Source of the DNA: Limnobacter alexandrii | GTDB lineage: Bacteria; Pseudomonadota; Gammaproteobacteria; Burkholderiales; Burkholderiaceae_B | Direction of reading: 5' to 3' | Length of the DNA: 64,000 nt | Assembly: GCF_005871185.1 (NCBI RefSeq) | Contig: NZ_SWKN01000006.1 | Location: 1,280,451 to 1,344,450 of the forward strand | Shown here: positions 1-10,661 of the stretch, piece by piece | Layout of the letters: the number at the start of each line of letters is the position of its first letter | How positions within the stretch are numbered: the stretch's first letter is position 1 | Notes under the pieces: generated by a model | The model's database searches: none | What the model was told of the DNA's origin: nothing | The model's input: only the letters and a program-made list of their open reading frames with translations | Program-made: the position numbers and the translations under genes

Positions 1-806
1 AGCTGACCCGTATTCTGCGTGAAAAAGGTGCCCAAAATGGCTGCCTGTTGACCGAGGGCAGCAGTGAAACATTCAGCGCCGAACGAGCGATTGAATTGGC
101 CAAAGGTTTCCCCGGCCTTGCAGGCATGGACCTGGCCAAGGTGGTTTCGTGCACCGAAGCCCATGAATGGGTTGAAGGCGAGTGGGCCTTGGGCGTGGCC
201 GCCGAAGAACCTCATTTTCAGACCGGCGAGCGCCCACACCATGTGGTGGCATTCGATTACGGTGCCAAGCGCAACATTTTGCGCATGCTGGCCCAACGCG
301 GTTGCCGCGTCACAGTAGTGCCCGCGCAAACCCCGGTTGAGAAAGTATTGGCCTTGAACCCAGATGGCGTGTTTTTAAGCAATGGCCCCGGTGACCCCGA
401 GCCTTGCGACTACGCAATTTCTGCAATCAAGCACATTCTGGACAACACCAAACTGCCGGTGTTTGGCATTTGTTTGGGGCACCAGTTGATGGCTTTGGCC
501 AGCGGCGCCAAAACCATGAAAATGAAGTTTGGCCATCACGGTGCAAACCACCCGGTTCAAGACCTGAAAACCAAGCGCGTGGCCATTACCAGCCAGAACC
601 ATGGTTTTGCGGTCGATGCCGACTCATTGCCTGGCAACTTGCGTGTCACCCATGTGTCGCTGTTCGATGGCTCTATTCAAGGCCTTGAGCGGACCGACCG
701 GGCTGCCTTCTGCTTCCAGGGTCACCCGGAAGCCAGCCCAGGCCCACACGATCTGGCTGAATTGTTCGACCGTTTTATTTCAGACATCAAGGCAGCCAAG
801 GCGTAA
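1..806 (+). CDS. carA: Carbamoyl-phosphate synthase small subunit (3' part)
   Basis: This is the glutaminase subunit, which passes ammonia from glutamine to CarB for carbamoyl phosphate in pyrimidine and arginine synthesis. The reading frame is open from base 3, so the gene starts before the window and about the first third of the usual protein is missing. The class I amidotransferase triad is visible: the nucleophile Cys in FGICLGHQ (codon 471-473) and the His and Glu of GHPEA (723-731). It lies 61 bp before carB on the same strand, the usual arrangement. Identification is firm; only the true start is unseen. Confidence 0.97.
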   Translation, partial: LTRILREKGAQNGCLLTEGSSETFSAERAIELAKGFPGLAGMDLAKVVSCTEAHEWVEGEWALGVAAEEPHFQTGERPHHVVAFDYGAKRNILRMLAQRGCRVTVVPAQTPVEKVLALNPDGVFLSNGPGDPEPCDYAISAIKHILDNTKLPVFGICLGHQLMALASGAKTMKMKFGHHGANHPVQDLKTKRVAITSQNHGFAVDADSLPGNLRVTHVSLFDGSIQGLERTDRAAFCFQGHPEASPGPHDLAELFDRFISDIKAAKA

Positions 807-867
807 CGCGCGGTTGTGCACACCTTCGTTTGAACCGTATTGAAATTTTTAAAATTAAAGGGAAGTT

Positions 868-3800
868 ATGCCAAAGCGTAACGATCTAAAAACAATCCTG
901 ATCATCGGCGCCGGCCCCATTGTGATTGGTCAGGCCTGCGAATTCGACTACTCGGGTGCGCAAGCCTGTAAAGCGCTTCGCGAAGAAGGTTATAAGGTGG
1001 TGCTGGTCAACAGCAACCCAGCCACGATCATGACCGACCCGGAAATGGCCGATGTCACTTACATCGAACCCATTACCTGGCAGGTTGTTGAGCGCATTAT
1101 TGAAAAAGAGCGTCCCGATGCCGTATTGCCCACCATGGGTGGTCAAACCGCGCTGAACTGTGCGCTCGATTTGGCCAAGCACGGTGTGCTGGCCAAGTAC
1201 AACGTGGAATTGATTGGTGCGAAAGAAGAAGCCATCGAGAAAGCCGAAGACCGTTTGAAATTCAAGAACGCCATGACCAGCATTGGTCTGGATTCTGCAA
1301 AAAGCGGTGTGGCCCATTCCATGGAAGAGGCCCTTGAAGTTCAGGCCAGCATCGCCAAGCAGGTTGGCAGCAATGGCTTTCCGGTCATCATTCGCCCCAG
1401 TTTCACCTTGGGTGGTACGGGTGGTGGTATCGCTTACAACGCGGAAGAGTTCGAAACCATTTGCCGTCGCGGTCTGGAAGCATCGCCCACCAATGAACTG
1501 CTGATTGAAGAAAGCCTCATTGGCTGGAAAGAATACGAAATGGAAGTGGTGCGCGACAGCGCCGACAACTGCATTATCGTGTGTTCCATTGAAAACCTGG
1601 ACCCCATGGGCGTGCACACCGGCGACAGTATTACTGTGGCACCAGCACAAACCCTGACCGACCGCGAATACCAGTTGATGCGCAATGCATCCATTGCCAT
1701 TCTGCGTGAAATTGGTGTGGATACGGGCGGCTCCAACGTTCAGTTCTCGATCAACCCAGCCAATGGTCGCATGATCGTGATTGAAATGAACCCACGTGTG
1801 TCGCGTTCTTCCGCGCTGGCTTCCAAGGCAACCGGTTTTCCGATTGCCAAAGTGGCCGCCAAGCTGTCCGTGGGCTATACGCTCGATGAACTCAAAAACG
1901 ACATCACCGGTGGTCTTACGCCTGCCTCGTTCGAGCCTTCGATTGATTATGTGGTTACTAAAATTCCGCGTTTTGCGTTCGAGAAATTCCCCACAGCCGA
2001 TGATCGCCTGACCACCCAAATGAAGAGCGTGGGTGAAGTGATGGCCATGGGCCGTACTTTCCAGGAAAGTTTCCAGAAAGCCTTGCGTGGCCTTGAAGTG
2101 GGCGTCGACGGCTTGAACCAGAAAACAACTGATCGCGAAGCCATCGAGCGTGAGCTGGGCGAACCCGGCCCCGAGCGTATTTTTTATGTGGGTGATGCCT
2201 TTGCCCAAGGCTTCAGCCTTGAAGAAGTACACCAACTGACCAAAATTGATCGCTGGTTCCTGATCCAAATTCAAGACATCGTGGATACCGAGCTGGAACT
2301 GGAAACCAAAACTTTGGCAGATCTCACCGAGCCGGTGTTGCGTTTGCTCAAGCGCAAGGGTTTCTCCGATCGTCGTTTGGCTTATTTGCTCGACGTGTCT
2401 GAGGCGGAAATTCGCAAACTGCGCCACCAGCACAACGTGCGCCCCGTGTACAAGCGCGTGGACACCTGTGCTGCTGAATTCAAAACCGGCACCGCTTACA
2501 TGTATTCCACCTATGAAGAGGAATGCGAAAGCCAGCCCACCGACAAGAAAAAAATCATGGTGTTGGGCGGTGGTCCCAACCGGATTGGTCAGGGTATTGA
2601 GTTCGACTATTGCTGCGTGCATGCCGCCATGGCCTTGCGTGAAGATGGCTATGAAACCATCATGGTCAATTGCAACCCTGAAACGGTTTCAACCGACTAC
2701 GACACCTCTGATCGCTTGTACTTCGAGCCATTGACGCTGGAAGACGTGCTGGAAATTGTGGCCATTGAAAAACCGGTTGGCGTGATTGTTCAGTATGGTG
2801 GTCAAACGCCACTGAAGCTGGCGAAGTCGCTTGAAGCCAACGGCGTGCCCATTATCGGCACCAGCCCTGAAAGCATCGACATTGCCGAAGACCGCGAGCG
2901 TTTCCAGAAGTTGTTGACCAAGCTGAACCTGCGCCAGCCGCCAAACCGCACTGCGCGCACAGAAGCCGAGGCAATTTCGCATGCACAGGAAATTGGCTAC
3001 CCCTTGGTGGTGCGCCCAAGCTATGTGTTGGGTGGCCGCGCCATGGAAATTGTGCACGAGCAGAAAGACCTTGAGCGCTACATGCGCGAAGCTGTGAAAG
3101 TGAGCAATGACAGCCCTGTGTTGCTGGACCGCTTCCTGAACGACGCCATTGAAGTGGACGTGGATGCGCTGTGCGACGGCCAAACCGTGATGATCGGTGG
3201 CGTGATGGAGCACATCGAACAAGCCGGCGTACACAGTGGCGATTCTGCCTGCTGTTTGCCCCCGTACAGCCTGTCGGCTGACATGGTCAATGAATTGAAA
3301 CGCCAGTCTGAGCTTATGGCCAAAGCCCTGAACGTGATTGGTTTGATGAACGTGCAATTCGCGATTCAAAGCGACACGGTGTATGTGCTGGAAGTAAACC
3401 CACGTGCCTCACGCACGGTGCCTTATGTGTCCAAGGCCACAGGCAAGCAGTTGGCAAAAATTGCGGCTCGCTGCATGGCGGGTCAAACATTCGCTGATCA
3501 AGGCGTCACTGAAATTCCGGTGCCCAAGTACTTCTCGGTGAAAGAAGCCGTGTTCCCCTTCGTGAAATTCCCTGGCGTTGACACCATCCTCGGCCCTGAA
3601 ATGAAGTCGACCGGTGAAGTCATGGGTGTGGGCCGCACATTTGGCGAGGCTTTCGTGAAGTCGCAACTGGCGGCCTCGGTCAAGTTGCCTGAGGGCGGCA
3701 CTGCCTTTATTAGCGTGAAAACCGAAGACAAGAAGCACACTGTGAAACTGGCCAAAGGCCTTGTTGAGCTGGGCTTCAAGATCATCGCAACACGCGGCAC

Positions 3801-4098
3801 GGCAGCAGCCATTGCTGAGGGTGGCATTGAATGCACCGTGGTGAACAAGGTGCTGGAAGGTCGTCCGAACATTGTCGATATGCTGAAGAACGGCGAAGTG
3901 CAACTGGTGGTGAATACGGTAGAAGAGCGCAGAAGTGCGATCAATGACAGCCGTTACATTCGAACCACCTCTTTGAGTTCTCGTGTTACGATCTTTACAA
4001 CCATGGCAGGTGCATTGGCCTCCGTCGAGGGCATGAAACACCTTGGCGCAATGGATGTTTACAGCGTCCAGGGCTTGCATGCGGAACTCTCCGCTTAA
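868..4098 (+). CDS. carB: Carbamoyl-phosphate synthase large subunit
   Basis: This 1076-residue protein has the standard length. It makes carbamoyl phosphate from bicarbonate, ammonia and two ATP. Two homologous ATP-grasp halves are recognisable: the first opens with [19 protein letters not shown] near residue 12, the second with [17 protein letters not shown] near residue 565. The C-terminal MGS-like allosteric domain begins around residue 940 (FISVKTEDK). The ATG start follows an AAGGGAAG ribosome site and gives the family N-terminus [17 protein letters not shown]. It is cotranscribed with carA by position. Nothing unusual is seen. Confidence 0.98.
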   Translation: MPKRNDLKTILIIGAGPIVIGQACEFDYSGAQACKALREEGYKVVLVNSNPATIMTDPEMADVTYIEPITWQVVERIIEKERPDAVLPTMGGQTALNCALDLAKHGVLAKYNVELIGAKEEAIEKAEDRLKFKNAMTSIGLDSAKSGVAHSMEEALEVQASIAKQVGSNGFPVIIRPSFTLGGTGGGIAYNAEEFETICRRGLEASPTNELLIEESLIGWKEYEMEVVRDSADNCIIVCSIENLDPMGVHTGDSITVAPAQTLTDREYQLMRNASIAILREIGVDTGGSNVQFSINPANGRMIVIEMNPRVSRSSALASKATGFPIAKVAAKLSVGYTLDELKNDITGGLTPASFEPSIDYVVTKIPRFAFEKFPTADDRLTTQMKSVGEVMAMGRTFQESFQKALRGLEVGVDGLNQKTTDREAIERELGEPGPERIFYVGDAFAQGFSLEEVHQLTKIDRWFLIQIQDIVDTELELETKTLADLTEPVLRLLKRKGFSDRRLAYLLDVSEAEIRKLRHQHNVRPVYKRVDTCAAEFKTGTAYMYSTYEEECESQPTDKKKIMVLGGGPNRIGQGIEFDYCCVHAAMALREDGYETIMVNCNPETVSTDYDTSDRLYFEPLTLEDVLEIVAIEKPVGVIVQYGGQTPLKLAKSLEANGVPIIGTSPESIDIAEDRERFQKLLTKLNLRQPPNRTARTEAEAISHAQEIGYPLVVRPSYVLGGRAMEIVHEQKDLERYMREAVKVSNDSPVLLDRFLNDAIEVDVDALCDGQTVMIGGVMEHIEQAGVHSGDSACCLPPYSLSADMVNELKRQSELMAKALNVIGLMNVQFAIQSDTVYVLEVNPRASRTVPYVSKATGKQLAKIAARCMAGQTFADQGVTEIPVPKYFSVKEAVFPFVKFPGVDTILGPEMKSTGEVMGVGRTFGEAFVKSQLAASVKLPEGGTAFISVKTEDKKHTVKLAKGLVELGFKIIATRGTAAAIAEGGIECTVVNKVLEGRPNIVDMLKNGEVQLVVNTVEERRSAINDSRYIRTTSLSSRVTIFTTMAGALASVEGMKHLGAMDVYSVQGLHAELSA

Positions 4099-4117
4099 TC
4101 TGCCTGTCTGAACCTTT

Positions 4118-4157
4118 AAGCCGTCTCATAGCAATTTCTGCTATCAGGCGGCTTTCC
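4118..4157 (+). terminator. Hairpin between carB and greA
   Basis: About 15 paired bases with one mismatch surround a 5-base loop (AGCCGTCT...AGGCGGCT outer arms), ending in GGCTTTCC. The T-run is short, so it may be a weak terminator or attenuator rather than a full stop. The greA start lies only 23 bp downstream, so greA may be partly fed by read-through. Confidence 0.5.
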
Positions 4158-4179
4158 ATTTGCAGGAACATTTGAATTT

Positions 4180-4656
4180 ATGGCCACTATCCCATTGACC
4201 GTCAAGGGCGCTGAAAAGCTGAAACAAGAATTGCACCGCCTGAAAACCATTGACCGACCCGCAGTGATCAATGCCATTTCCGAGGCGCGCGCGCAGGGCG
4301 ATTTGTCCGAAAATGCCGAATACGATGCCGCCAAGGAAAAGCAGGGTTTTATCGAAGGGCGCATCAAGGAAATTGAAGGCAAGATGAGCAATGCGCAAAT
4401 TATCGACCCCACCAATGTAGATGCTGAAGGTCGGGTTGTGTTTGGTGCCACCGTAAAACTGGAAGACATTGAAGCCGGTGCCACTGTCGAGTACCAAATT
4501 GTTGGCGACGATGAAGCGGACATCAAGGCAGGCCTGATTTCCATTTCAAGCCCGATTGCACGTGCCTTGATTGGCAAGTACGAAGGCGATGTGGCCCATG
4601 TTCAGGCACCCGGTGGTTTGCGGGAATATGAAGTGCTGGAAGTAAAGTACATCTAA
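4180..4656 (+). CDS. greA: Transcription elongation factor GreA
   Basis: This 158-residue protein has the standard GreA length. It binds the RNA polymerase secondary channel and stimulates cleavage of backtracked RNA. The N-terminal coiled coil (about residues 1-75) holds the family motif ARAQGDLSENAEYDAAKEKQ, whose acidic residues act at the polymerase active site. The C-terminal FKBP-like domain ends in the typical GLREYEVLEVKYI. The position directly after carB is conserved in Burkholderiales. Confidence 0.97.
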   Translation: MATIPLTVKGAEKLKQELHRLKTIDRPAVINAISEARAQGDLSENAEYDAAKEKQGFIEGRIKEIEGKMSNAQIIDPTNVDAEGRVVFGATVKLEDIEAGATVEYQIVGDDEADIKAGLISISSPIARALIGKYEGDVAHVQAPGGLREYEVLEVKYI

Positions 4657-4684
4657 TGTTGTTGGCGAAAGGAGTGCAATAACA

Positions 4685-5176
4685 ATGACTTGGCGCGGTT
4701 TTCGGGGTGCGGAACTGGCGCTCTGGGCCATTTGGCTCGGGGCTTTGTGGTTCATGGCTATTCTGGTAGCGCCAGGTTTGTTCAAATGGTTACCCCGCCC
4801 AGAGGCTGGCTTGGTGGCGGGCCGCTTGTTCTACATGTTGGCCTTGTATTCCTTGTTCAGCAGCGCATTGTTATTGGCCTTGTCGAATTTGGCAGGTGAA
4901 TTGCGGGCAGGTTTCCGGATCAATGTGTTGATGGCCGTGATTTTGGCGGTTAGCTTGGTAGAGCTTGTCTGGCTTCAGCCGTACATGAATGATCTGCGCA
5001 CGGCTATGTCCACCCTAGAGGGCGAAGCGCTGGCCGCCATGCGAAGCAAGTTCGGGAATATGCACGCTGTTTCAAGCGTGTTGTATTCCATCAAAATGAT
5101 TGGGGCGCTGGTGTGGGGCTTGAACCGGTTTGGTGTCAAAAAGGACAATAAACCGGCTTCGATATCAACGACTTGA
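4685..5176 (+). CDS. DUF4149 family membrane protein
   Basis: A 163-residue integral membrane protein with about four hydrophobic segments (roughly residues 10-30, 47-68, 78-100 and 135-155). The start MTWRGFRGAELALWAIWLGALWF and its place between greA and yhbY match the DUF4149 proteins found here in Burkholderiales. The function is unknown. A GGAG ribosome site lies before the ATG. It converges tail to tail with yhbY, with no gap between the stop codons. Confidence 0.8.
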   Translation: MTWRGFRGAELALWAIWLGALWFMAILVAPGLFKWLPRPEAGLVAGRLFYMLALYSLFSSALLLALSNLAGELRAGFRINVLMAVILAVSLVELVWLQPYMNDLRTAMSTLEGEALAAMRSKFGNMHAVSSVLYSIKMIGALVWGLNRFGVKKDNKPASISTT

Positions 5177-5548
5177 TTAGTCTTTGGAGGCGAACTGGCG
5201 CTTGGTTTGGCGTGGGCCTTTGGGTTTTGGCCGGCTTTTGGCTTTGGCTTTTTCGGTGTCTTCTGCCTTGGGTCGGAAAAGTACCAGTAGCTTGCCGATG
5301 TGCTGAACCAGGGCAGCCCCGGTTTCTTCGCAAATGGCCTGCGCGTATTCAAGGCGTGCCTCCCGGTCGTCGCCAGCCACGCGCACCTTGATCAGGCCAT
5401 GCGCGTTCAGGTTCATGTCGATTTCTTTGACCACATTGGGTGTCAAGCCCTTGTCGCCAATCAGAACGACTGGATCCAACGCATGGGCCTGGGCTTTAAG
5501 TGCCTTTTTTTCGGCTGGTGTCAGGGTTACTGCAGCGGTGTCCGTCAT
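5177..5548 (-). CDS. yhbY: YhbY/CRS1-CRM family RNA-binding protein
   Basis: A 123-residue protein with one CRM RNA-binding domain. Typical elements are LTPAEKKALKAQAHALDPVVLIGDKGLTP at the N-terminus and the GLIKVRV segment followed by a helix ending GAALVQHIGKLLVLFRP. In the family it associates with pre-50S ribosomes. The tail after residue 95 is Lys-, Arg- and Pro-rich and likely disordered. It diverges from rlmE with 28 bp between starts, so the two promoters must overlap or lie inside the coding regions. Confidence 0.92.
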   Translation of the reverse strand: MTDTAAVTLTPAEKKALKAQAHALDPVVLIGDKGLTPNVVKEIDMNLNAHGLIKVRVAGDDREARLEYAQAICEETGAALVQHIGKLLVLFRPKAEDTEKAKAKSRPKPKGPRQTKRQFASKD

Positions 5549-5576
5549 ATTAATTTTTCACTCGGTTGGGTAATCG

Positions 5577-6212
5577 GTGGCTAAAAAGAAGAAACTCAAT
5601 AAAAACTGGTTGCATGACCACATTAACGACCCTTACGTGAAAATGGCCACGAATGCGGGCTATCGCGCCCGCGCGGCCTTCAAACTGAAGGAAATTGCAG
5701 AGCCGGAAGGGTTGTTAAAGCCGGGCATCAAGGTGGTTGACCTGGGCAGCGCGCCCGGAAGTTGGTCGCAGGTGCTTCGGGAAGCCTTGCTTGGACCCGG
5801 TGGTATTATCAATGGCCGTATTATCGCATTGGATCTGCTTCCAATGGAACCAATTGCAGGTGTTGAATTCATTCAAGGGGATTTTCGCGACGAAGCGGTG
5901 CTGGAAGACCTTCAGCAGCGATTGGGCGGCGAAAAGCTGGATTTGGTAGTTTCTGACATGGCCCCGAACCTGTCTGGTGTTGCGGCCGCCGATTCAGCCC
6001 GGATTGAACATGTGTGCGAGCTGGCCATTGATTTTGCCCTGAATCACCTAAAGCCCAATGGCGCCTTGATTGTGAAGATTTTTCATGGGTCGTCGTATAG
6101 CAACATTGTGCACCAGATGAAACAGGTGTTTAAAAGTGTGTCGCCGCGCAAACCCAAGGCCTCCAGGGACCGTTCTCGTGAAACCTTTTTGCTTTGCAAG
6201 GGTCTTAAATAG
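5577..6212 (+). CDS. rlmE: 23S rRNA 2'-O-ribose U2552 methyltransferase
   Basis: This 211-residue FtsJ/RrmJ enzyme methylates U2552 of 23S rRNA using S-adenosylmethionine. The SAM-binding motif [14 protein letters not shown] lies near residue 53, and SDMAPNLSG and LIVKIFHG carry the catalytic Asp and Lys. The start is GTG ([20 protein letters not shown]), matching the family N-terminus. Pairing with ftsH downstream is ancestral in proteobacteria. Confidence 0.96.
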   Translation: MAKKKKLNKNWLHDHINDPYVKMATNAGYRARAAFKLKEIAEPEGLLKPGIKVVDLGSAPGSWSQVLREALLGPGGIINGRIIALDLLPMEPIAGVEFIQGDFRDEAVLEDLQQRLGGEKLDLVVSDMAPNLSGVAAADSARIEHVCELAIDFALNHLKPNGALIVKIFHGSSYSNIVHQMKQVFKSVSPRKPKASRDRSRETFLLCKGLK

Positions 6213-6362
6213 GTATTTTGCAGCATCATGATCCAGGCGATTGCGATTGTTAATGCACACCATGAAATAGTGTGATGGCGTATTTCATTCGCTTGGGTTT
6301 AAAATGGACAACCTGCCCCCATTTCCCTAGGGTGGTGGCAGAGTCCTCGAGGAGAAGTGGCA

Positions 6363-8285
6363 TTGAATAATTCGTTTTCCAAAGCAGCAGTTTGGTTGGT
6401 CGTAGCGCTGGTGCTCTTTACTGTGTTCAAACAGTTTGAAGGGCAACAAACACGCTCCAACGAGATGACCTATTCCGAGTTCATGCAGGATGCGCAAAAT
6501 GGACGCATCAAGAGCGTGATCGTAGAAGGCCGCACCGTGCGCGCCCTGACCACCGATGACCGTGAGCGCCTGGTGTACTCACCCGGAGACATCTGGATGG
6601 TGGGTGACCTGTTGAAGTACGGTGTTCAGGTGCGTGCCAAGCCCGAAGAAGAGCCCTCTTTGTTGATGAGCCTGTTCGTGAGCTGGTTCCCCATGATTTT
6701 GCTGATTGGTGTGTGGATTTTCTTCATGCGTCAAATGCAGGGCGGTGGCAAGGGCGGCGCATTCAGTTTCGGCAAAAGCCGAGCCAAGCTGCTGGATGAA
6801 AACACCAATCCCGTGACTTTCGCGGACGTTGCAGGTTGCGACGAAGCGAAGGAAGACGTGCAGGAAATGGTGGACTTCCTGAAAGACCCCTCAAAGTTTC
6901 AAAAGCTGGGTGGACGAATTCCTCGTGGCGTGTTGATGGTGGGTTCACCCGGTACTGGTAAAACCCTGCTGGCCAAAGCCATTGCGGGTGAGGCCAAGGT
7001 GCCATTCTTTGCAATTTCCGGTTCCGACTTCGTTGAAATGTTCGTGGGTGTGGGCGCAGCCCGTGTTCGTGACATGTTTGAACAAGCCAAAAAGCAGGCG
7101 CCTTGCATTATTTTCATTGACGAAATTGATGCGGTGGGTCGCCAGCGCGGTGCCGGCCTTGGTGGCGGTAACGACGAACGCGAACAAACCCTGAACCAGA
7201 TGCTGGTTGAAATGGATGGTTTTTCCACAGACCAGGCCATTATCGTGATTGCGGCCACAAACCGTCCCGATGTGCTGGACCCAGCATTGTTGCGCCCAGG
7301 CCGTTTCGACCGCCAAGTGGTGGTCAGCCTGCCTGATATTCGCGGTCGTGAGCAAATTTTGAAAGTACACATGCGCAAAATTCCAATGTCTCCGGACGTG
7401 AATGCATCTGTACTGGCCCGTGGCTGCCCCGGTTTCTCGGGTGCTGATTTGGCCAACCTGGTGAACGAAGCCGCTTTGTTTGCCGCACGCCGAAATGGCC
7501 GTGTGGTTGAAATGAACGACTTCGAGAAAGCCAAAGACAAGATCATCATGGGTGCTGAGCGCCGCAGCATGGTGATGCCTGAAGAGGAACGCCGCAACAC
7601 GGCTTACCACGAGTCGGGCCATGCAGTGGTTGCCAAGTTGATGACGAAAACCGACCCTGTACACAAGGTGACGATTATTCCGCGTGGCCGCGCCTTGGGC
7701 GTAACCATGCAGTTGCCTGAAGGCGACCGTTACAGCATGGACAAAGAACGCATGCTGTGTACCATCGCCGTGTTGTTTGGTGGCCGTATTGCTGAAGAAA
7801 TTTTCATGAACCAGATGACCACTGGTGCATCGAATGACTTTGAGCGCGCCACAGCCATTGCCCGTGACATGGTAACCCGCTACGGCATGACCGAGGCCCT
7901 TGGCCCCATGGTGTATGCTGAGAACGAAGGTGAAGTGTTCCTGGGCCGTTCAGTGACTAAAACCACGCACATGAGCGAGCAAACCATGCAAATGGTAGAC
8001 GCGGAAATTCGCAAGATTATTGATTCGCAGTACAAAGTGGCTTGGGACATTCTGGATCAGAACCGTGACAAGGTTCACACCATGGCCAAGGCTTTGCTGG
8101 AATGGGAAACCATTGATGCGGATCAGATCAACGACATCATGGATGGCAAAGACCCACGTCCGCCTTCAACTGGTGGCAGCACACCACCCACAGGCGGCAG
8201 CCCAAGCTCCAGTGGTGGCGGTGGCGAGAAGGTTACACCTGCTCCACAGCCAGCACCTGCTGCGATGAGTGTGAAAGCGGACTGA
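6363..8285 (+). CDS. ftsH: ATP-dependent zinc metalloprotease FtsH
   Basis: This is the membrane-anchored AAA+ protease that degrades misfolded membrane proteins and regulators such as LpxC. I chose the TTG at 6363, 8 bases after GAGGAG. It gives [12 protein letters not shown], the betaproteobacterial N-terminus; the in-frame GTG at 6357 sits only 2 bases from the ribosome site. The protein has two membrane segments (about residues 7-23 and 102-122), a Walker A GSPGTGKT near 194, IIFIDEIDA as Walker B, the SRH region [19 protein letters not shown], and a zinc HESGH near 416. The tail from about 603 is Gly/Pro/Ser-rich. Confidence 0.97.
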   Translation: MNNSFSKAAVWLVVALVLFTVFKQFEGQQTRSNEMTYSEFMQDAQNGRIKSVIVEGRTVRALTTDDRERLVYSPGDIWMVGDLLKYGVQVRAKPEEEPSLLMSLFVSWFPMILLIGVWIFFMRQMQGGGKGGAFSFGKSRAKLLDENTNPVTFADVAGCDEAKEDVQEMVDFLKDPSKFQKLGGRIPRGVLMVGSPGTGKTLLAKAIAGEAKVPFFAISGSDFVEMFVGVGAARVRDMFEQAKKQAPCIIFIDEIDAVGRQRGAGLGGGNDEREQTLNQMLVEMDGFSTDQAIIVIAATNRPDVLDPALLRPGRFDRQVVVSLPDIRGREQILKVHMRKIPMSPDVNASVLARGCPGFSGADLANLVNEAALFAARRNGRVVEMNDFEKAKDKIIMGAERRSMVMPEEERRNTAYHESGHAVVAKLMTKTDPVHKVTIIPRGRALGVTMQLPEGDRYSMDKERMLCTIAVLFGGRIAEEIFMNQMTTGASNDFERATAIARDMVTRYGMTEALGPMVYAENEGEVFLGRSVTKTTHMSEQTMQMVDAEIRKIIDSQYKVAWDILDQNRDKVHTMAKALLEWETIDADQINDIMDGKDPRPPSTGGSTPPTGGSPSSSGGGGEKVTPAPQPAPAAMSVKAD

Positions 8286-8310
8286 TATTCGGGTTGGTGA
8301 AAACTGAAAA

Positions 8311-8340
8311 GCCGTTGGTTTTGCGACCAGCGGCTTTTTT
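8311..8340 (+). terminator. Rho-independent terminator after ftsH
   Basis: A 9-bp stem (GCCGTTGGT with ACCAGCGGC, one G-U pair) and a 6-base loop are followed by TTTTTT. It starts 25 bp after the ftsH stop. Confidence 0.9.
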
Positions 8341-8543
8341 GTTGGCTGCTTCCGAGGCGTGAGTGCTACACCGGTTGGCCTAAGCAAGTCTTCTGATCCG
8401 GCTTGATGCTTCTGGCTTGGTGCATGCGAAACGCTTAAGCGTCTTCGCATCGATCCCCCGGATCGCCCCGCGCTGCGAAGCCGCCGGGAAGCCTTGCAAA
8501 GCCGGCCAACTGGTGTAGCACCCACGCCTCGCGCGTTGCCAAC
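8341..8543. repeat. Large imperfect inverted repeat, 40-bp arms
   Basis: Arms at 8341-8380 and 8504-8543 pair as GTTGGC, a 6-base mismatched block, then 28 positions with two mismatches (core GTGCTACACC against its complement). The 123-bp interior carries a second near-palindrome, GCGAAACGCTTAAGCG and complement, and GATCCCCCGGATC. It directly abuts the ftsH terminator. No credible gene lies inside. It could be a miniature transposable element or a folded RNA; I recognise no known family. Confidence 0.7.
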
Positions 8544-8807
8544 CCATTCGCTTGGCTTGCTCAGGTCGCAATGCCCTCGCAGCGTCGATCAAGAAAACCT
8601 GCCCTTGGTGTTGAATTCACCGCCCGTTCGGCGAGGCCGAAAGCGCAGCCCGCCCGCTGTTTAGCGGGTGCGCTTAGGGTGGTTAATCAATAACAAGGGG
8701 GTATTCAGGTTTTCTGGCGAGAGAGGGTATGCACCTGAGTAAGCTGAGCGGAACAGGTTTGCACCTTTGCCGTAAAATACCCACCACAGCAACTCACAAG
8801 GCAGCAC
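8544..8807. other. Non-coding spacer with two further hairpins
   Basis: No gene is seen before folP. There is a TTCGGC-GAG-GCCGAA hairpin at 8627-8641 and an adjoining compound stem at 8641-8675 (AAGCGCA with TGCGCTT outside, CCCGCT with AGCGGG inside). Neither has a T-run. The folP promoter should lie in the last 130 bp. Confidence 0.5.
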
Positions 8808-9644
8808 ATGGTTCGCACTTGGAAAGCAGGTCGTTTCGAGCTTAGCTATTCTCACGGCAAGCCCTTGATCATGGGTATTGTGAACGTGACGCCCGATTCC
8901 TTTTCCGACGGTGGCAAGCACAACTCAACCAAGCTCGCCATTGAACATGCCCGCAAACTGGTGGACGAAGGCGCGCAAATTCTGGACATCGGCGGAGAGT
9001 CGACCCGCCCAGGCGCGCAGGGTGTAGACGCCGATGAGGAATGGGCACGTGTTGGCGATGTGTTAAAGGAGCTTGTCCGCTGGAATATCCCCATTTCCAT
9101 CGACACGATGAAGGCCAATGTGATGGCGCAGGCTGTTGAATTGGGTGTGGATATTTTGAATGATGTGAACGGTTTTCGGGATGCAGGTGCTGAAGCGGTG
9201 CTTGCAAATTCGAATGCAGGTGCGGTTGTGATGCACATGCAAGGTGAGCCACGCACCATGCAAAATTCTCCCCAATACAAGCATGTGGTCAGTGATGTGG
9301 AGGCTTTTTTGAATCAACGCATCATTGCGCTTGAAAAGCTGGGCGTGCAGGCGAACCGTATTTTGGTAGATCCTGGGTTTGGTTTTGGCAAAACACTGCA
9401 GCACAACATCGATTTGATGAAAGCAACATCCTTGTTTTCTACCTTGGGTGCGGGCGTGTTGGTGGGTGTGTCACGAAAGCGAATGATCTCAGATCTCACA
9501 GGGCAAACGGATCCCGGTTTGCGCACGGCGGGTTCGGTGGCGGCTGCCACGTATGCTGCGCAACATGGTGCAGCAGTGCTGCGTGTGCATGATGTGCGTG
9601 AAACTGTGGAGGCTTTGAAAGTGACCTTCGCCTTGAACCAATGA
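8808..9644 (+). CDS. folP: Dihydropteroate synthase
   Basis: This 278-residue TIM-barrel enzyme joins p-aminobenzoate to dihydropterin pyrophosphate in folate synthesis and is the sulfonamide target. Signatures are GIVNVTPDSFSDGG (residues 24-37), the GGESTRPGA loop, and ILVDPGFGFGKT. The length fits the family. Its stop overlaps the next gene's start by 4 bases, so the two are translationally coupled. In Burkholderiales folP normally lies directly before glmM; here one extra gene intervenes. Confidence 0.96.
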   Translation: MVRTWKAGRFELSYSHGKPLIMGIVNVTPDSFSDGGKHNSTKLAIEHARKLVDEGAQILDIGGESTRPGAQGVDADEEWARVGDVLKELVRWNIPISIDTMKANVMAQAVELGVDILNDVNGFRDAGAEAVLANSNAGAVVMHMQGEPRTMQNSPQYKHVVSDVEAFLNQRIIALEKLGVQANRILVDPGFGFGKTLQHNIDLMKATSLFSTLGAGVLVGVSRKRMISDLTGQTDPGLRTAGSVAAATYAAQHGAAVLRVHDVRETVEALKVTFALNQ

Positions 9645-10633
9645 TGCAGGCCGCCAGCTTGCCCAAACTTCCTGGGATTTTCGTCAGCGTTGCGGCGTAT
9701 TGCGAGCCTCACCTGCATTTGACCATTCATCAGCTTTTTGCGAAAGCCAAGCACCCGCAGCGAATTCATGTGGGCCTGGTGGATCAATCTGAGCAATTGA
9801 ATCCTGAGTGGTTAAAGCAATTTCCTGCACGCAAGAATATCAACTATGTGGGCTTGTCGCCTGTCGATTCTCGCGGCGTTAGTTGGGCACGTGCTATCGC
9901 GTTCTCGCTGTACAACGATCAGGACTATTTGCTGCAAATTGATTCCCACACCTTGTTTGATCAAGACTGGGATGAATTGTTGATTGAGCAGTTCAAGCAG
10001 CTAAAAAACTCCCATCCAAAGCCTTTGATCAGCACTTATCCGCCGGGTTTCAGGTTTGATTCGCAGGGTAGGGCGGTGGCAGATGAACCACTTAAGTCGG
10101 ACGAGATATTTTTTATCGATCGCGACCCGGCCAGTGTGTTGACCGCAGACCGTGCGGTGTTGCAATTCAGGGTGGTTCGCAAACAGGCTTACCCCGCTGA
10201 AATGACCCACCTGCCTGGTTTTCATGTGGGGGCGTGTTTTTTGTTCACCACTGGTGATTTTACCCAGCAGGTGCCTTATGACCCGTACCTGTATTTTCGG
10301 GGCGAGGAGCAAAGCCTTTCCCTGCGCGCGCATGCCAAGGGTTATCAGGTGTTTCATCCCCGGCACAATCTGATTCCGCTGTATCACCTGTATAAAGAGG
10401 TGGGCAAAGTGTATGAGGGGCAGCACTGGCACCCCGAGATGGATGCCAAGCGCCATACTGCCTTTGGCTGGCTGCAACAACGGTCTAATGCGCGCACCCA
10501 TGCCTTGTTCACGCCAGGCGCAGATTTGGGGGTGTATGGCATTGACAGCCCGGTGCACTTTGAAAGCTTTTGTAAGTTAAGCGGGATTGATTACCTGGGT
10601 CGCACCACAGTTCCCGTAAAATCAGATTCATAA
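9641..10633 (+). CDS. GlcNAc-type glycosyltransferase (PF11397-like)
   Basis: A 330-residue protein resembling the GlcNAc (Skp1-type UDP-GlcNAc transferase) family, a GT-A fold. Visible family features are the start [37 protein letters not shown] with the DSH metal-binding triad at about 101-103, ISTYPPGF, and [13 protein letters not shown]. No signal peptide or membrane segment is seen, so it should be cytosolic. The acceptor is unknown. It overlaps folP by 4 bp and sits 28 bp before glmM, which supplies the glucosamine phosphate leading to UDP-GlcNAc. The link to that donor is inference. Confidence 0.72.
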   Translation: MMQAASLPKLPGIFVSVAAYCEPHLHLTIHQLFAKAKHPQRIHVGLVDQSEQLNPEWLKQFPARKNINYVGLSPVDSRGVSWARAIAFSLYNDQDYLLQIDSHTLFDQDWDELLIEQFKQLKNSHPKPLISTYPPGFRFDSQGRAVADEPLKSDEIFFIDRDPASVLTADRAVLQFRVVRKQAYPAEMTHLPGFHVGACFLFTTGDFTQQVPYDPYLYFRGEEQSLSLRAHAKGYQVFHPRHNLIPLYHLYKEVGKVYEGQHWHPEMDAKRHTAFGWLQQRSNARTHALFTPGADLGVYGIDSPVHFESFCKLSGIDYLGRTTVPVKSDS

Positions 10634-10661
10634 ATACTATTCACCTATTTGCAGACATTCC

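Noticed and set aside
886-2622. A 578-codon minus-strand frame inside carB
   Set aside because: It is a His- and Gly-rich shadow of carB with no ribosome site or recognisable domain.
8341-8543. Integron attC site
   Set aside because: The outer boxes read GTTGGC...GCCAAC, opposite to the RYYYAAC...GTTRRRY order of attC, and no integron integrase or cassette is near.
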